Below the pieces are notes generated by a model. It made no database searches. It was not told the DNA's origin and worked only from the letters and a program-made list of their open reading frames with translations. From the NCBI GenBank assembly GCA_036499395.1, contig DASYDW010000124.1:1-64000 (forward strand): a stretch of DNA of 64,000 nt, in the 5' to 3' direction. The position numbers and the translations under genes are program-made. The stretch is from Pirellulales bacterium. Lineage in GTDB: Bacteria; Planctomycetota; Planctomycetia; Pirellulales; JACPPG01. Below are positions 37,000 through 46,474 of this stretch, piece by piece. Positions within the stretch are counted from its first letter, which is position 1; every line of letters begins with the position of its first letter.

Positions 37000-38658
37000 T
37001 TAAAGTGCAGCCACGGTGGCGGGTTGTTCGATTTGTTGCCACCAATTCGTGGCTTGCTCGCGGGACCAGTCGCTGGCCGATTCGCACTCGGACAATGCCC
37101 GTCCCAATGCCGCGGCCGATTGATACCGCTCTGCCGGATTTTTGGCCAGTGCCCGCAGGATCACCTGCTCGAGGTCGTGGGGAATATCGGGACGGAAACG
37201 CGTGGGCGCTACGACTTCGTCATGCGCGTGTGCGACCATGACCCGCATCGGATTCTGATTGTCGAACGGCGGACGTCCTACCAACAAGAAGTACGCCACG
37301 GCGCCCAGCGAGTAGATATCGCTACGCGCGTCGGGTTCGCTTTCGCCGAGCGCCTGTTCGGGTGACATATACAACGGCGAGCCGGTGATCGTGCCGTCCT
37401 GCGTCAGCTGCGCCGAGCTGGGACCGAGCGTCGCGGCCTTCGCCAGCCCGAAGTCCAACAGCTTCGCCACGTCATGTACGCCACCACGTTGGGCCGCGAA
37501 AATATTTCCCGGCTTGATGTCGCGGTGCACCAGACCGATCGCATGCGCCTCGCGCAGCGCATCGCAGGTTTGCGAAAGCAGGTAAATGACCCGTTCCGGC
37601 GGCAGTGGGCCGTAACGCTCGACCAGGTCCGCCAGGCTCAAGCCGGGCAGGTATTCCATCACATAATAGAACGTGCCGTCCTCGGTGCTGCCGTAATCGA
37701 AGATCTCGACGGTGTTCCAGTGCGACAGCCGGGCCGTGGCACGCACCTCGCGCTCGAAACGGGCCAAGGCCCGCGGGTCGTGCGCTTTGCCGGGACGAAT
37801 GATCTTGATCGCGCAGGGCCGCTTCAGCAACTGATGCTCGGCCAAATACACTTCTCCCATGCCACCGGCGCCGATCAGATGGCGCAGTCGATACTGGCCG
37901 AGTTGCTTGGCTTCGAACGCCTCGCGGCGCAGGCTGCCGATCATGTACGTGCCGTAAACGCTGGAACCAAACCCGGCCGCCATGAACAACACGACGTACG
38001 AAAGCTGGTCGAGATGTTCACCCCGGCTGAGGCCGCCGTAAACTCGCTCGTCGAACAGCATCACCGCGATCGGTGCCAACGCCATGAAACCAATCACGAT
38101 TGCCGCGCGGCGCCATGAGTTGGGAATGTAAATCGCGTAGGTGAACATCAGGCAGTACCAGATGCCCACCGGGTTGTAGGAGACGTGGTCGTTGGTCAGG
38201 CTGACGCGATTGGCAAAGTGCTGCACAAAGGCGAAGAACAGCGCAGTCAGGCCGAAAATCACCATCTCGGCCACGCGTAGAGCTCGCAGCGACAGGTTAC
38301 AGCGCCAGCACAGCTTGTAACTCACCAGCGCTAGTACGACGACGTGCGTTATGTGAAACCAATTCAGAAACGATTGGCCGCGCACGCCGGGATCACCGGC
38401 CGTCATGCCGCCGGAAAAGAACGTTCGCATCAGAAACGCCGCCGACCCGAGGCACAATACCAGCGCCGCGGCGCGCAGCCGCGTCCGCAGCAGCAGACGG
38501 GTTTCGCCGGAAAGACCAGGTCCGCTACCCTCAACTAGCGCCACATGGGGGTTGAATTCCGGCAAAGGGCCAGAGCCGGACGAGGGTCCGATGCTCAAGC
38601 TATCAAGAGTCGCGTCGACTCCGGAACGTCTCAGCGGATCGTGACGGTGCTGGTCCAT
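37000..38658 (-). CDS. Membrane-bound Ser/Thr protein kinase
   Basis: 552 residues with a membrane domain of five to seven helices at residues 65-250 (LRAAALVLCLGSAAFLMRTF onward) and the kinase domain at about 260-530. Kinase motifs: GAGGMGEVYLAEH (Gly loop), CAIKIIRPG (lysine), LVHRDIKPGNIF (catalytic loop), LLDFGLAK (DFG) and GSPLYMSPEQALGESEPDAR. Planctomycete kinases usually have the kinase at the N-terminus and repeats outside; here the order is reversed, with the kinase after the membrane part in the cytoplasm. No external sensor domain is large enough to name. Confidence 0.9.
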   Translation of the reverse strand: MDQHRHDPLRRSGVDATLDSLSIGPSSGSGPLPEFNPHVALVEGSGPGLSGETRLLLRTRLRAAALVLCLGSAAFLMRTFFSGGMTAGDPGVRGQSFLNWFHITHVVVLALVSYKLCWRCNLSLRALRVAEMVIFGLTALFFAFVQHFANRVSLTNDHVSYNPVGIWYCLMFTYAIYIPNSWRRAAIVIGFMALAPIAVMLFDERVYGGLSRGEHLDQLSYVVLFMAAGFGSSVYGTYMIGSLRREAFEAKQLGQYRLRHLIGAGGMGEVYLAEHQLLKRPCAIKIIRPGKAHDPRALARFEREVRATARLSHWNTVEIFDYGSTEDGTFYYVMEYLPGLSLADLVERYGPLPPERVIYLLSQTCDALREAHAIGLVHRDIKPGNIFAAQRGGVHDVAKLLDFGLAKAATLGPSSAQLTQDGTITGSPLYMSPEQALGESEPDARSDIYSLGAVAYFLLVGRPPFDNQNPMRVMVAHAHDEVVAPTRFRPDIPHDLEQVILRALAKNPAERYQSAAALGRALSECESASDWSREQATNWWQQIEQPATVAAL

Positions 38659-39087
38659 CGATCGTGCGCTACGAGTGCAAGCCGCACTACGCCCTTTTTC
38701 GATACCTGGTTAAACCATCATACGCGTCCGGCGCGGGGGCAGCGTCAGGCCATTTTTCGCCCCTGCCGCCGACGGCGATGTGGCGAGGATTACTCTTTGT
38801 ACCATTCGTTCGCCCGTGAAGTTTCTTTGACCGCTCGCCTCATCCCGACTCTCGGCAACGGAAAGTTTCTGCCGGACAATAGTTGCCGCGGGCCAGAAAT
38901 TATTTCACCCCCCTGCAGAATCGCCACGCTAGCGGGGGGGAATGCCTGCAAGGGACCGAGGTACGCCGTTCGGCAAGCCGGCCGCAGCTGCCTCACCTGG
39001 AGACGAGACCCGGAAACGCGGCGCCGGGTTCGCCGCACCGGCAAGACACTTGGGGGGCGCGGAATCTCGTTCGTGGGGGCACGCCCT
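38659..39087. other. Gene-free 429-base gap with poly-C/poly-G inverted repeat
   Basis: No gene is credible on either strand; the long plus-strand frame crossing it is antisense to two genes. A CCCCCC (38908-38913) is matched by GGGGGGG (38934-38940), a stem-loop with a 20-base loop. It lies beyond the methyltransferase stop and before the kinase start, both on the minus strand. Confidence 0.45.
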
Positions 39088-39651
39088 TTAGGCGGCCCGC
39101 CGTCGCGGAGCCACGGCCGCGGCCAGTTGCCGCACCTCGGCGTGTGGCACCAGACGAAACGTCCCCTCTATGCCGTCAGCCGGAGCGTTCTGCATGAAGA
39201 TGTGCGTCGGCTCGTGCAAGAGTCTCTCGATGTAATACCAAGATCGCTCGAGCGCGGCTTTGTTCGGATCGGCCGCGATCACGACCAGGTCGGCGACGCC
39301 AAGCATGTTCGCGGCGCGAGACAATGCCGAATACGAATCGCCTGGCAGCAGACGAATCTTGGCGCCGCTGGTGACCAGCTTGCGATGGGCCATTTTCAGC
39401 GAAAGGCCCGGCGCATCTTCGGCCGCCCGCATCTCGAACAAGTCGATGCCGGTGTAAACCACATTTTCAGCAATGTCGCCGGAGGCGGCCATCTCGATCA
39501 TTCGCAAAGCCCGATCCCCATGGCCAACCCCCAACTCGACGATGCGCCGCAAGCCGTGGTGGCGGATCGCCTGATAGATCGGGCGATAGACGGCCGGTCG
39601 AGACAGACGGGCCAGAAAGAACGGGCGGAGGCGCGAAATCGAGAACCACAT
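39088..39651 (-). CDS. Class I SAM-dependent methyltransferase-like protein
   Basis: 187 residues with a class I motif I, RIVELGVGHGDRALRMIEMA, near residue 36, then YTGIDLFEMR (motif II acid), and a later LLPGDSYSALSRA and ADLVVIAADPN. The Rossmann part is complete, but the C-terminal sheet is short. The acceptor is unknown. It is followed by a 429-base gap with the kinase gene beyond, so co-transcription is unlikely. Confidence 0.7.
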   Translation of the reverse strand: MWFSISRLRPFFLARLSRPAVYRPIYQAIRHHGLRRIVELGVGHGDRALRMIEMAASGDIAENVVYTGIDLFEMRAAEDAPGLSLKMAHRKLVTSGAKIRLLPGDSYSALSRAANMLGVADLVVIAADPNKAALERSWYYIERLLHEPTHIFMQNAPADGIEGTFRLVPHAEVRQLAAAVAPRRRAA

Positions 39652-40033
39652 CGTATTAATCCGAACGACGTTCGGTCAAAATGGGCCAATGGGCAAGAAA
39701 CTACGGCGCGCACCAATGGTGCGGACGACGGAGGCGGCAAGGCAGGCGCGGTCCATGGATTCGCGCGCTTCGGAAGCGTGCGAAAAACTCCCCGTGACCG
39801 CGGAAAATGGCAGGCACTCGTAAGACAGACAATTATCTGTTCGACCGGTTATTGGATGCGAGTCAAATAGAATTCTGAATTGCGGCGCGCAGGAGATTCC
39901 CGATGCGTTTTGACCGGTTTGCATACGAAGCTGTCATATACAGCCTCGCTGTTAAAGTCCTGTGCCGCCGGCATCCGATGCTGCGCGGTACGGGCAGGTG
40001 CAAAGTCGCAAACGTTCCAATAGGCGGAGCCGC
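39652..40033. other. 382-base gene-free divergent region
   Basis: Between the divergent methyltransferase and the secreted protein at 40034. A TTGACC (39910-39915) with ATATAC-like bases about 19 bases downstream might serve the plus-strand gene, but the match is weak. I see no coding frame. Confidence 0.4.
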
Positions 40034-40534
40034 ATGCGCACCTCGTTGCTAGCGTTGGTTGTTATTGTTGGTTTGACGGCGGAATTGTTGGCGCAAAACA
40101 ACCTCCCGCCGAATGTACCGAGCGCTGCGGTTGCTGATGGCCCAATGCTGGGGCCGCCGGTGATCGACGTGCCGCTTGCGCCAGGCGCACCGACTCCGCC
40201 CCCACCCACCGAGAGCGAGTCGAAGCGGCCACGACTGTTTCGCTTGCCGCAACCGCAACCCTCGGCCGCTTCGTCTAACGATGTGCGGCAGCCTCCTAAG
40301 GTGTTTAGCGGCCGCTGGAAACAGCAGCGCGCCAATGCTGCGTTGACCGAGGCGCCGCTGGCTCCGGGCACAGCGAATCTGCAATCCTCGGATATCGCGA
40401 CAAAAGAGAGCGCACCGCCGAAGCGCACAACCAGCCCGCGCAAATACGGGCCGGTCGAGCTTTTTCCCAAGACCAAGGAATCGGACCGGGCGGGCAATCC
40501 CTTTTCGATTCGCCGTCCGGTGCTGGCCTGGTAG
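40034..40534 (+). CDS. Secreted Pro-rich protein of unknown function
   Basis: 166 residues from the ATG at 40034, which follows a GGCGGAG ribosome binding site. A signal peptide, RTSLLALVVIVGLTAELLAQ, ends near residue 22. The rest is Pro/Ala/Ser-rich, with GAPTPPPPTESESKRPRLFR, an Arg/Lys-rich tail and no recognisable domain. Probably an intrinsically disordered periplasmic or surface protein. The start was moved from an upstream frame start at 39962, which would not give a signal peptide. Confidence 0.65.
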   Translation: MRTSLLALVVIVGLTAELLAQNNLPPNVPSAAVADGPMLGPPVIDVPLAPGAPTPPPPTESESKRPRLFRLPQPQPSAASSNDVRQPPKVFSGRWKQQRANAALTEAPLAPGTANLQSSDIATKESAPPKRTTSPRKYGPVELFPKTKESDRAGNPFSIRRPVLAW

Positions 40535-40826
40535 CTAGCAGCGCATTGCAGAATTGCCGGGCCTGTTCGCGGTCGCCGAGCGCGCGAATGACGAAATCGT
40601 CATTTGGTTCGGACTTTGCATCTCGCCGGCCCGTAGGAAGGGTAGCGCTCGACATCGGCCAGCAGCACACTGTGCGATCGCGGTGTGCATGGTCGGAATT
40701 GACCTAGCTCGCCCAGATGTGTTAACCTCCGCAACCGTTGATGCGGTACAAAGTCGTGAAGCAGGCGCACCTCATTGATTCGCTAACAGCGCCCGCCGCG
40801 CTTCCTCAACCACGACGAGATTACCG

Positions 40827-41918
40827 GTGAAATACGCAGCGATCGGTCCGATTTCGGTCTATCTGCCGGAGCGCGTCGAAACGAACGACGATCTCAGCCG
40901 GCTGTTCCCCAAGTGGGATATGGACCTGATCTATTCGAAGACCGGCATTCGGGCGCGCCATATCGCCGAACCCGACCAGTGCGCTTCGGACCTGGGTGTG
41001 GCCGCTGCCGAAAGACTGTTTGCCGAGCACAACATCGAACGCGATTCGATCGACTTTCTGCTGTTGTGTACGCAAACTCCGGACTACCCGCTGCCGACGA
41101 CTTCATGTTTGATGCAGGATCGGCTCGGTCTCCGCACGTCGATCGGCGCGCTCGATTTCAATCTGGGCTGCTCCGGGTTCGTCTACGGCTCATCGTTGGC
41201 CGACGGTCTGATTCGCAGCGGCGCAGCCAAGCGCGTCCTGTTGATAACCGCGGAAACCTATTCGAAATACATTTCGCCTGACGACCGCAGCCTGCGCACG
41301 ATCTTCGGCGACGGTGCCGCGGCGACGCTGATCGATTCGGCGAGCGAGCCCTCGTTATCGGCGTTCCGCTTTGGAACTGACGGTGCGGGCGCCGACACGC
41401 TGATGGTCACCAAAGGCGGAGCGCGAGCGGCAGCCGATGCCATTAAGCCGCGCAAACGGCACCGCTGGTCGAGTCAGCTATTCATGGATGGCCCGGCGCT
41501 GGTGGATTTCACCGTCGAGCATATTCCGCAATTGGTGGACGAGATTCTCGCGACGGCGGAACTGCCGCGCGAGAAAGTCGATTTCTTTCTGATGCATCAG
41601 GCCACGCAGTTGATGCTTGAACGGCTACGCGCGCGGATGGAAGTCGACGAGCAGCGCTTGCCGCTGATGCTCGAGAACGTCGGCAATACCGTTTCGTCGA
41701 CGTTGCCGATTCTGATGCACGAGTTGCGATCAAGCGGCCGTTTGCGCCCGGGCACGCGGTCGCTATTGGTGGGCTTTGGCGTCGGTCTCTCTTGGGCCGG
41801 GTGCCTGTGGACCGAAACCTGGCAAGCCCGAGGCGCCGCGACGGCCGACGCGACCGCGGCGCAACAAGAATCCGCAGTCGGCCAATCGGACGACGATGCC
41901 GAAAAGCAAGCGGCGTAA
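40827..41918 (+). CDS. fabH: 3-oxoacyl-ACP synthase III (FabH-like)
   Basis: 363 residues from a GTG. Catalytic cysteine in NLGCSGFVYGSSLA near residue 114, histidine in LMHQATQLMLE near 256, and asparagine in ENVGNTVSSTLP near 287. This condenses acetyl- or acyl-CoA with malonyl-ACP to start fatty acid synthesis. FabH is usually 310-335 residues; a C-terminal Ala/Asp-rich tail of about 30 (ADATAAQQESAVGQSDDDAE) is extra. It faces fabI, with only 19 bases between stop codons. Related ketoacyl synthase III enzymes of specialised lipid synthesis cannot be excluded. Confidence 0.88.
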   Translation: MKYAAIGPISVYLPERVETNDDLSRLFPKWDMDLIYSKTGIRARHIAEPDQCASDLGVAAAERLFAEHNIERDSIDFLLLCTQTPDYPLPTTSCLMQDRLGLRTSIGALDFNLGCSGFVYGSSLADGLIRSGAAKRVLLITAETYSKYISPDDRSLRTIFGDGAAATLIDSASEPSLSAFRFGTDGAGADTLMVTKGGARAAADAIKPRKRHRWSSQLFMDGPALVDFTVEHIPQLVDEILATAELPREKVDFFLMHQATQLMLERLRARMEVDEQRLPLMLENVGNTVSSTLPILMHELRSSGRLRPGTRSLLVGFGVGLSWAGCLWTETWQARGAATADATAAQQESAVGQSDDDAEKQAA

Positions 41919-41937
41919 TGCTCTCTGCCGACTGCGT

Positions 41938-42768
41938 CTAGGTACGCAACTGGTCGCGATACTTGTCCAGCATGCGTCCCGGCGAGCCCATGATGTTGTA
42001 GCCGCCGTCGACGTGCAGGATCTCGCCCGTAATGCCTTCGGCCATGTCCGAAAGCAAGAAGCCACCGGTGCGACCGACTTCGTCGTGAGTGATGTTGCGG
42101 CCAAGCGGAGCCATCGCCTCGTACAGCGTGAGCATGTCATCGACACCGGCGCCACGACCGGCCAGCGTACGTAGAGGGCCCGCACTGACGGCATTCACGC
42201 GAATGTTCCGCGGGCCGAGGTCGAACGCCAGGTACTTCACGATCGAGTCGAGCGCCGCCTTGCAGACTCCCATGATGTTGTAGCCTGGCACGGCGCGTTC
42301 GCCACCGAAGTAAGTCATCGTCAGCACGCTACCCTTGTCGTTCATGATGTCGCGCGCGGCGTTCGTAACCGCGATCAGGCTGTAGGCGCTGATTTCCATG
42401 GCTTGCCGGAAACCTTCGCGGCTGCACTCGACGGTGTTTAGTTTCAGGTCTTCGAGCGGCGCATAAGCGATCGAGTGGACCAGGAAGTCGATCTTGCCGA
42501 ACTCTTCGCCCGTCCGCTTCATCGCGGCGCGAATGTCCTCGTCGCTGCTGACTTCCATCGGAATCAGGAACTTGGCCTGCGGCGCCGGGTCCGTCAGTAG
42601 CGCGACGCGGCGACGATTGCGTTGCCGCTCGTCATCGGGACGGTCGGGCAGGTGCGTGAAACCGCATTCGCCCCCTTCGCTCATCACGAATTGCGCAATC
42701 GCCCAGGCGATGGAATGGTCGTTAGCGACCCCCAGGACCAGCCCTTTTTTCCCTTCGAACAGACCCAT
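41938..42768 (-). CDS. fabI: Enoyl-ACP reductase FabI
   Basis: 276 residues. N-terminal GVANDHSIAWAIAQF is the FabI nucleotide site, HSIAYAP carries the family motif, and the Tyr-x6-Lys pair is YNIMGVCK. Reduces enoyl-ACP with NADH in the last step of fatty acid elongation. A strong GGAGGACG ribosome binding site precedes the ATG at 42768. A region of about 30 residues (DRPDDERQRNRRRVALLTDP) is longer than in the enterobacterial enzyme and forms an extra loop. Confidence 0.93.
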   Translation of the reverse strand: MGLFEGKKGLVLGVANDHSIAWAIAQFVMSEGGECGFTHLPDRPDDERQRNRRRVALLTDPAPQAKFLIPMEVSSDEDIRAAMKRTGEEFGKIDFLVHSIAYAPLEDLKLNTVECSREGFRQAMEISAYSLIAVTNAARDIMNDKGSVLTMTYFGGERAVPGYNIMGVCKAALDSIVKYLAFDLGPRNIRVNAVSAGPLRTLAGRGAGVDDMLTLYEAMAPLGRNITHDEVGRTGGFLLSDMAEGITGEILHVDGGYNIMGSPGRMLDKYRDQLRT

Positions 42769-43000
42769 TCCACGTCCTCCGTTTGCAATCCAAGGCTCGC
42801 CGGCCCAACCGATTCAGTCGTATCGGGACAGAGGCGCCTCGCGTTCCCCCTTTTGAGTACCCCGCGCATCACGGCTGGCAGAATACCCCCTTAGCCGCAA
42901 ACGCTCAATGTCCATGACGCTGCAGGGAGAAAAGGCCGGTTTTCGCACTTTGGACACAAGTGTCGAATCACAATGACGTCGCCCGGTGTCGTCGGTGGCG

Positions 43001-43006
43001 TATAAT
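43001..43006 (+). promoter_or_regulatory. TATAAT -10-like element before the sigma-54 activator gene
   Basis: A perfect TATAAT lies 55 bases before the start codon at 43061. No good -35 hexamer is found at the usual distance, so an activator may be needed. Confidence 0.35.
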
Positions 43007-43060
43007 TGATTCAGCGCCCCCCCAGTCTGTGATTCGGCCCTCCCGCCCAGGACTACTCCG

Positions 43061-45013
43061 ATGGAGACGCATTTTGATCCTTCTCACGCCAAGGAATCGG
43101 CTGCCGACCGCCAGTTGAAAAGCTGGCGCGCAAGCCAGGAAATCCTGGTGGCGGCGAGTCATACCGATGACGTCGCCCGATTTCTCAGCCATTCGCTGCC
43201 ATTGGTCATGTCAGTTTGCCATGCCGACTCAGTAGCCGTGGCCTCGCTCACTGGTGCGTCGCGCGATGGGGAGAACTGGACAAACCTAGGGCAGGTGGGC
43301 CGCGTCGAAACTCTGAGCCGCTCGATCCTCGCCGCGGCGCTCGATGCCGAGAGTCCGATCGTGTTCGACGGTTGGCTTGTCGCGCCGCTCGATTGCCGCG
43401 GCGCGCACCCCGAACTTTTGGCCATGCACGCCCGCGTGCTCGCGCAGACCGAACTGCAAACGATGGTCGAGATTGTGCTTCCCTCATTGCGCGAGGGGAT
43501 GTCTGCCCTCCGCGATCGTCGTCGGCGCGAGGTTCGCATCGAGCGGCTCGAAGCCATACTGGAAATCGTGGGCCGCTGGAATCAAACCCAGGAGGTGGAA
43601 GATCTGCTCGTGCAAATGGCTGAAGCTGCTACCCGGCTAGTCGAGGCCGATCGTGCCAGCATTTTTCTTTGGGATCGCGCGGCGCACCAGTTGGTGGGAC
43701 GACCTGCGCTAGGCGTGGGCAGTAACGATCTTCGCATTGCGGATAACGCCGGCGTGGTCGGTCAGGTGATTGCCACCGGCCAGCCGCAGCGGCTGGATCT
43801 CTCAGATGATCCGACGGCCGTTAACCGGCAAGTCGATTCCTCGCTGGGCTATCAAACGCGGACCTTGCTGTGCGTGCCGCTACGAGGGCGCGATGGTGAT
43901 CTATTTGGTGCTTTCGAAGTGATCAACAAGCGGCTGGGGGACTTCAACGACGACGACGAGCTAGCCCTGGTCGAACTAGCCACCCACGCTGGCATTGCAC
44001 TGGAAAACACGCAGGAACGAGAAAGCCTGCTCGAGTCGCGCCGCCAGATCACAGATGAAGCGGCGGCCGGCGTGCAGTTGGTTGGCCAAAGCGCCGTGAT
44101 GGAGGCGTTGCGTTCGACGATCCGCCGCGTCGCGCCCACGGAACTGGCCGTCTTGCTGTTGGGCGAAAACGGCACAGGCAAGGAAGTCGTCAGCCAGTCG
44201 ATTCATTATCAAAGCCCGCGCCGGCATCACCCGTTCGTCGCGGTAAACTGCGCAGCACTCACGGAAACGTTGCTCGAAAACGAACTCTTCGGCCACGAGA
44301 AGGGGGCCTACACCGACGCCGGCGAAACTCGGCCGGGCAAGTTCGAGCTGGCCTCCGGAGGAACCCTGTTCCTGGACGAAATCGGCGATCTCAGCCTTGC
44401 GGGCCAGGCAAAGTTGCTGCGCGTACTGGAAGAAAAAATCGTCGTTCACGTGGGTGGTTTGAAGAACATTCATACCGACGTGCGCGTCATCGCGGCCACG
44501 AACCAGGATCTGGCCGACCTGGTGCGGCATAAGAAGTTTCGCGAGGACCTGTATTTTCGCCTCAACGTGGTCACACTCGTGTTGCCACCATTACGTGAGC
44601 GGCCGGCTGATATCATCCCGCTGGCCGAATACTTCTTGCGTGAATTTTCTCGGCATGCGCATCGCAAGATACCCCGGCTGGCGGCCTCGGCGCGTCATCG
44701 CCTGGAAACGCATCCCTGGCCCGGCAACGTTCGCGAGCTGCGCAACCTGTGCGAGCGAGTCGCCTATTTGCATGCTACGGACAAGGTCGAGGCTGAGGAT
44801 CTGGCGTTTGTTCTCTCGCCAACCACCGAACGCCCGGCCCTGATTGCGACCGATCTGCCGTTGGCCGAGGCGACCGACCGCTTTCAAGTCGAGCACATTC
44901 AGCAAACCGTTCGCCGCGCGGCAGGCAACATGAGCGAAGCGGCCGAAATGCTCGGTCTGCACCGCTCGAACCTGTACCGCAAGATGCGGCAACTGGGCAT
45001 GCCGCTGGAATAG
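43061..45013 (+). CDS. GAF-domain sigma-54-dependent-type transcriptional activator
   Basis: 650 residues. A poorly conserved N-terminal part (1-160) is followed by a GAF domain at about 165-325 ([20 protein letters not shown] onward). The AAA+ domain at about 345-580 has Walker [11 protein letters not shown], Walker [12 protein letters not shown] and an [13 protein letters not shown] sensor segment. The loop that contacts sigma-54 normally reads GAFTGA; here it is GAYTDA. A Fis-type helix-turn-helix ends the protein ([20 protein letters not shown]). By family it uses ATP to remodel sigma-54 polymerase, though the altered loop leaves that open. Confidence 0.93.
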   Translation: METHFDPSHAKESAADRQLKSWRASQEILVAASHTDDVARFLSHSLPLVMSVCHADSVAVASLTGASRDGENWTNLGQVGRVETLSRSILAAALDAESPIVFDGWLVAPLDCRGAHPELLAMHARVLAQTELQTMVEIVLPSLREGMSALRDRRRREVRIERLEAILEIVGRWNQTQEVEDLLVQMAEAATRLVEADRASIFLWDRAAHQLVGRPALGVGSNDLRIADNAGVVGQVIATGQPQRLDLSDDPTAVNRQVDSSLGYQTRTLLCVPLRGRDGDLFGAFEVINKRLGDFNDDDELALVELATHAGIALENTQERESLLESRRQITDEAAAGVQLVGQSAVMEALRSTIRRVAPTELAVLLLGENGTGKEVVSQSIHYQSPRRHHPFVAVNCAALTETLLENELFGHEKGAYTDAGETRPGKFELASGGTLFLDEIGDLSLAGQAKLLRVLEEKIVVHVGGLKNIHTDVRVIAATNQDLADLVRHKKFREDLYFRLNVVTLVLPPLRERPADIIPLAEYFLREFSRHAHRKIPRLAASARHRLETHPWPGNVRELRNLCERVAYLHATDKVEAEDLAFVLSPTTERPALIATDLPLAEATDRFQVEHIQQTVRRAAGNMSEAAEMLGLHRSNLYRKMRQLGMPLE

Positions 45014-45133
45014 CGGCGGCAATTCGCGGCTATCGCGCCGGCTTGGCGATTCGAGTCGTTGCGAAGCTCTGTCGCAGCTACTACGCTCAAGTGGCATTAC
45101 CTCCCCACCAATCTCCCGCCGGATACTTTCGCT

Positions 45134-46387
45134 ATGATCCCTTCTGCCGTCGGGCAGTTCGTTTTCTGCGTGTTTCTCTTCGTCTGCTCGTTGGCCCAGG
45201 CCGAGGATTGGCCCTGTTGGCGCGGCCCACGCGGTGATGGCACAAGCGCGGAACAAAACGCGCCGGTACGCTGGAGCGCCACCGACAACATCGCCTGGAA
45301 AGTCGAGCTGCCGGGCGTGGGGCATGCTTCGCCGATCGTCTGGCAGGATCGGATCTTCTTGATCGCTTGCCTGCCCGATAGTGGTGATCGCGTACTGCTA
45401 GCGCTCGACCGAAACACAGGACGGACGCTGTGGCAGCAGACGGTCGTCAACGCGCCGCTGGAAGACAAGCACGAACTGAACAGCCATGCGTCGAGCACGC
45501 CGGCGACCGACGGAAAGTTCGTCTACGTCACATTCCTGGCGAGCGATGACATGGTCGTCGCGGCGTACGACTTTTCGGGCACGCAGCAATGGCTGGTCCG
45601 CCCCGGAGAATTTCACAGCAAACACGGATACTGCAGTTGCCCGGTGTTGTTCGAGGATAAGGTGATCGTCAACGGCGATCACGACGGCGACTCGTACCTG
45701 GTCGCCCTCGATCGGGCCACAGGAAAGACGGTGTGGAAAACCATGCGCGAGCATAAGACGCGCAGCTATGTCACGCCCATCATTCGCGAAATCGACGGCG
45801 CTCCGCAGTTGCTTCTTTCGGGCAGCATGACCGTGGCCAGCTACAACCCACGCACTGGCAAGCAGATCTGGGTGATCGATGGGCCAACCGAGCAGTTCGT
45901 GGCCTCTCTGGTCTACGACGGCAAGTTGCTATTCATGACCGCGGGTTTCCCGGATCATCACATCCTGGCAATTCGCCCAGGCGGGCACGGAAACATCACC
46001 GACACACATATCGCATGGCGCACCACCGAAAACACTTCGTACGTCCCTTCGCCCATCGTGGTGGGCGGGTATTTCCTGGTCGTGGCCGATAACGGCATCG
46101 CCAGTTGCTACGAAGCGGCAACCGGCCAGCGCCAATGGAAGCAACGCATCGGCCGGCGATATAGCGCTTCGCTCGTCACGACCGATGGCCTGGTCTATTT
46201 CACGTCCGATGACGGGATGACCACCGTCGTGCGGCCTGGGCCGAAGTTTGATGCTGTGGCGGAAAACGACCTGGGCGAACCGTGCTTCGCCTCGATGGCG
46301 ATTAGCCACGGGCAGATCTTGCAACGCGCCGAGAAGCATCTCTACTGCATCGGCACGGATGCGACAAAGACGACGGCCGGACGGTAG
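45134..46387 (+). CDS. Secreted PQQ-type beta-propeller protein
   Basis: 417 residues from the ATG at 45134, with signal peptide FVFCVFLFVCSLAQA. The mature start EDWPCWRGPRGDGTSAEQ is the signature of the planctomycete PQQ-like propeller family. PQQ repeats include LLALDRNTGRTLWQQ, LVALDRATGKTVWKT and ASYNPRTGKQIWVID. No cytochrome domain or dehydrogenase Asp pair is obvious, so it may be a binding scaffold rather than a PQQ enzyme. It follows the sigma-54 activator on the same strand after 120 bases and could be its target, which is inference. Confidence 0.88.
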   Translation: MIPSAVGQFVFCVFLFVCSLAQAEDWPCWRGPRGDGTSAEQNAPVRWSATDNIAWKVELPGVGHASPIVWQDRIFLIACLPDSGDRVLLALDRNTGRTLWQQTVVNAPLEDKHELNSHASSTPATDGKFVYVTFLASDDMVVAAYDFSGTQQWLVRPGEFHSKHGYCSCPVLFEDKVIVNGDHDGDSYLVALDRATGKTVWKTMREHKTRSYVTPIIREIDGAPQLLLSGSMTVASYNPRTGKQIWVIDGPTEQFVASLVYDGKLLFMTAGFPDHHILAIRPGGHGNITDTHIAWRTTENTSYVPSPIVVGGYFLVVADNGIASCYEAATGQRQWKQRIGRRYSASLVTTDGLVYFTSDDGMTTVVRPGPKFDAVAENDLGEPCFASMAISHGQILQRAEKHLYCIGTDATKTTAGR

Positions 46388-46474
46388 GCGAGCATTGGCA
46401 TACTTATCCACCTGCCGTGGAAAAGCATCGCACATTCGATTTGCTGAGGTCACGCCAAGGGTACGCGCCCACGG

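Noticed and set aside
38545-39870. Long plus-strand open frame of about 440 codons
   Set aside because: It lies antisense to the kinase N-terminus and the methyltransferase, spans the gap between them and shows no family resemblance. High GC keeps antisense frames open.
40305-40670. Minus-strand frame after the secreted Pro-rich protein
   Set aside because: A few residues look protein-like (DDFVIRALGDREQARQFC), but it overlaps the real gene and lacks a start or ribosome site.
40699-40726. TTGACC with GTTAAC as fabH promoter
   Set aside because: The -10 candidate matches the consensus at only three positions, so it was left out.
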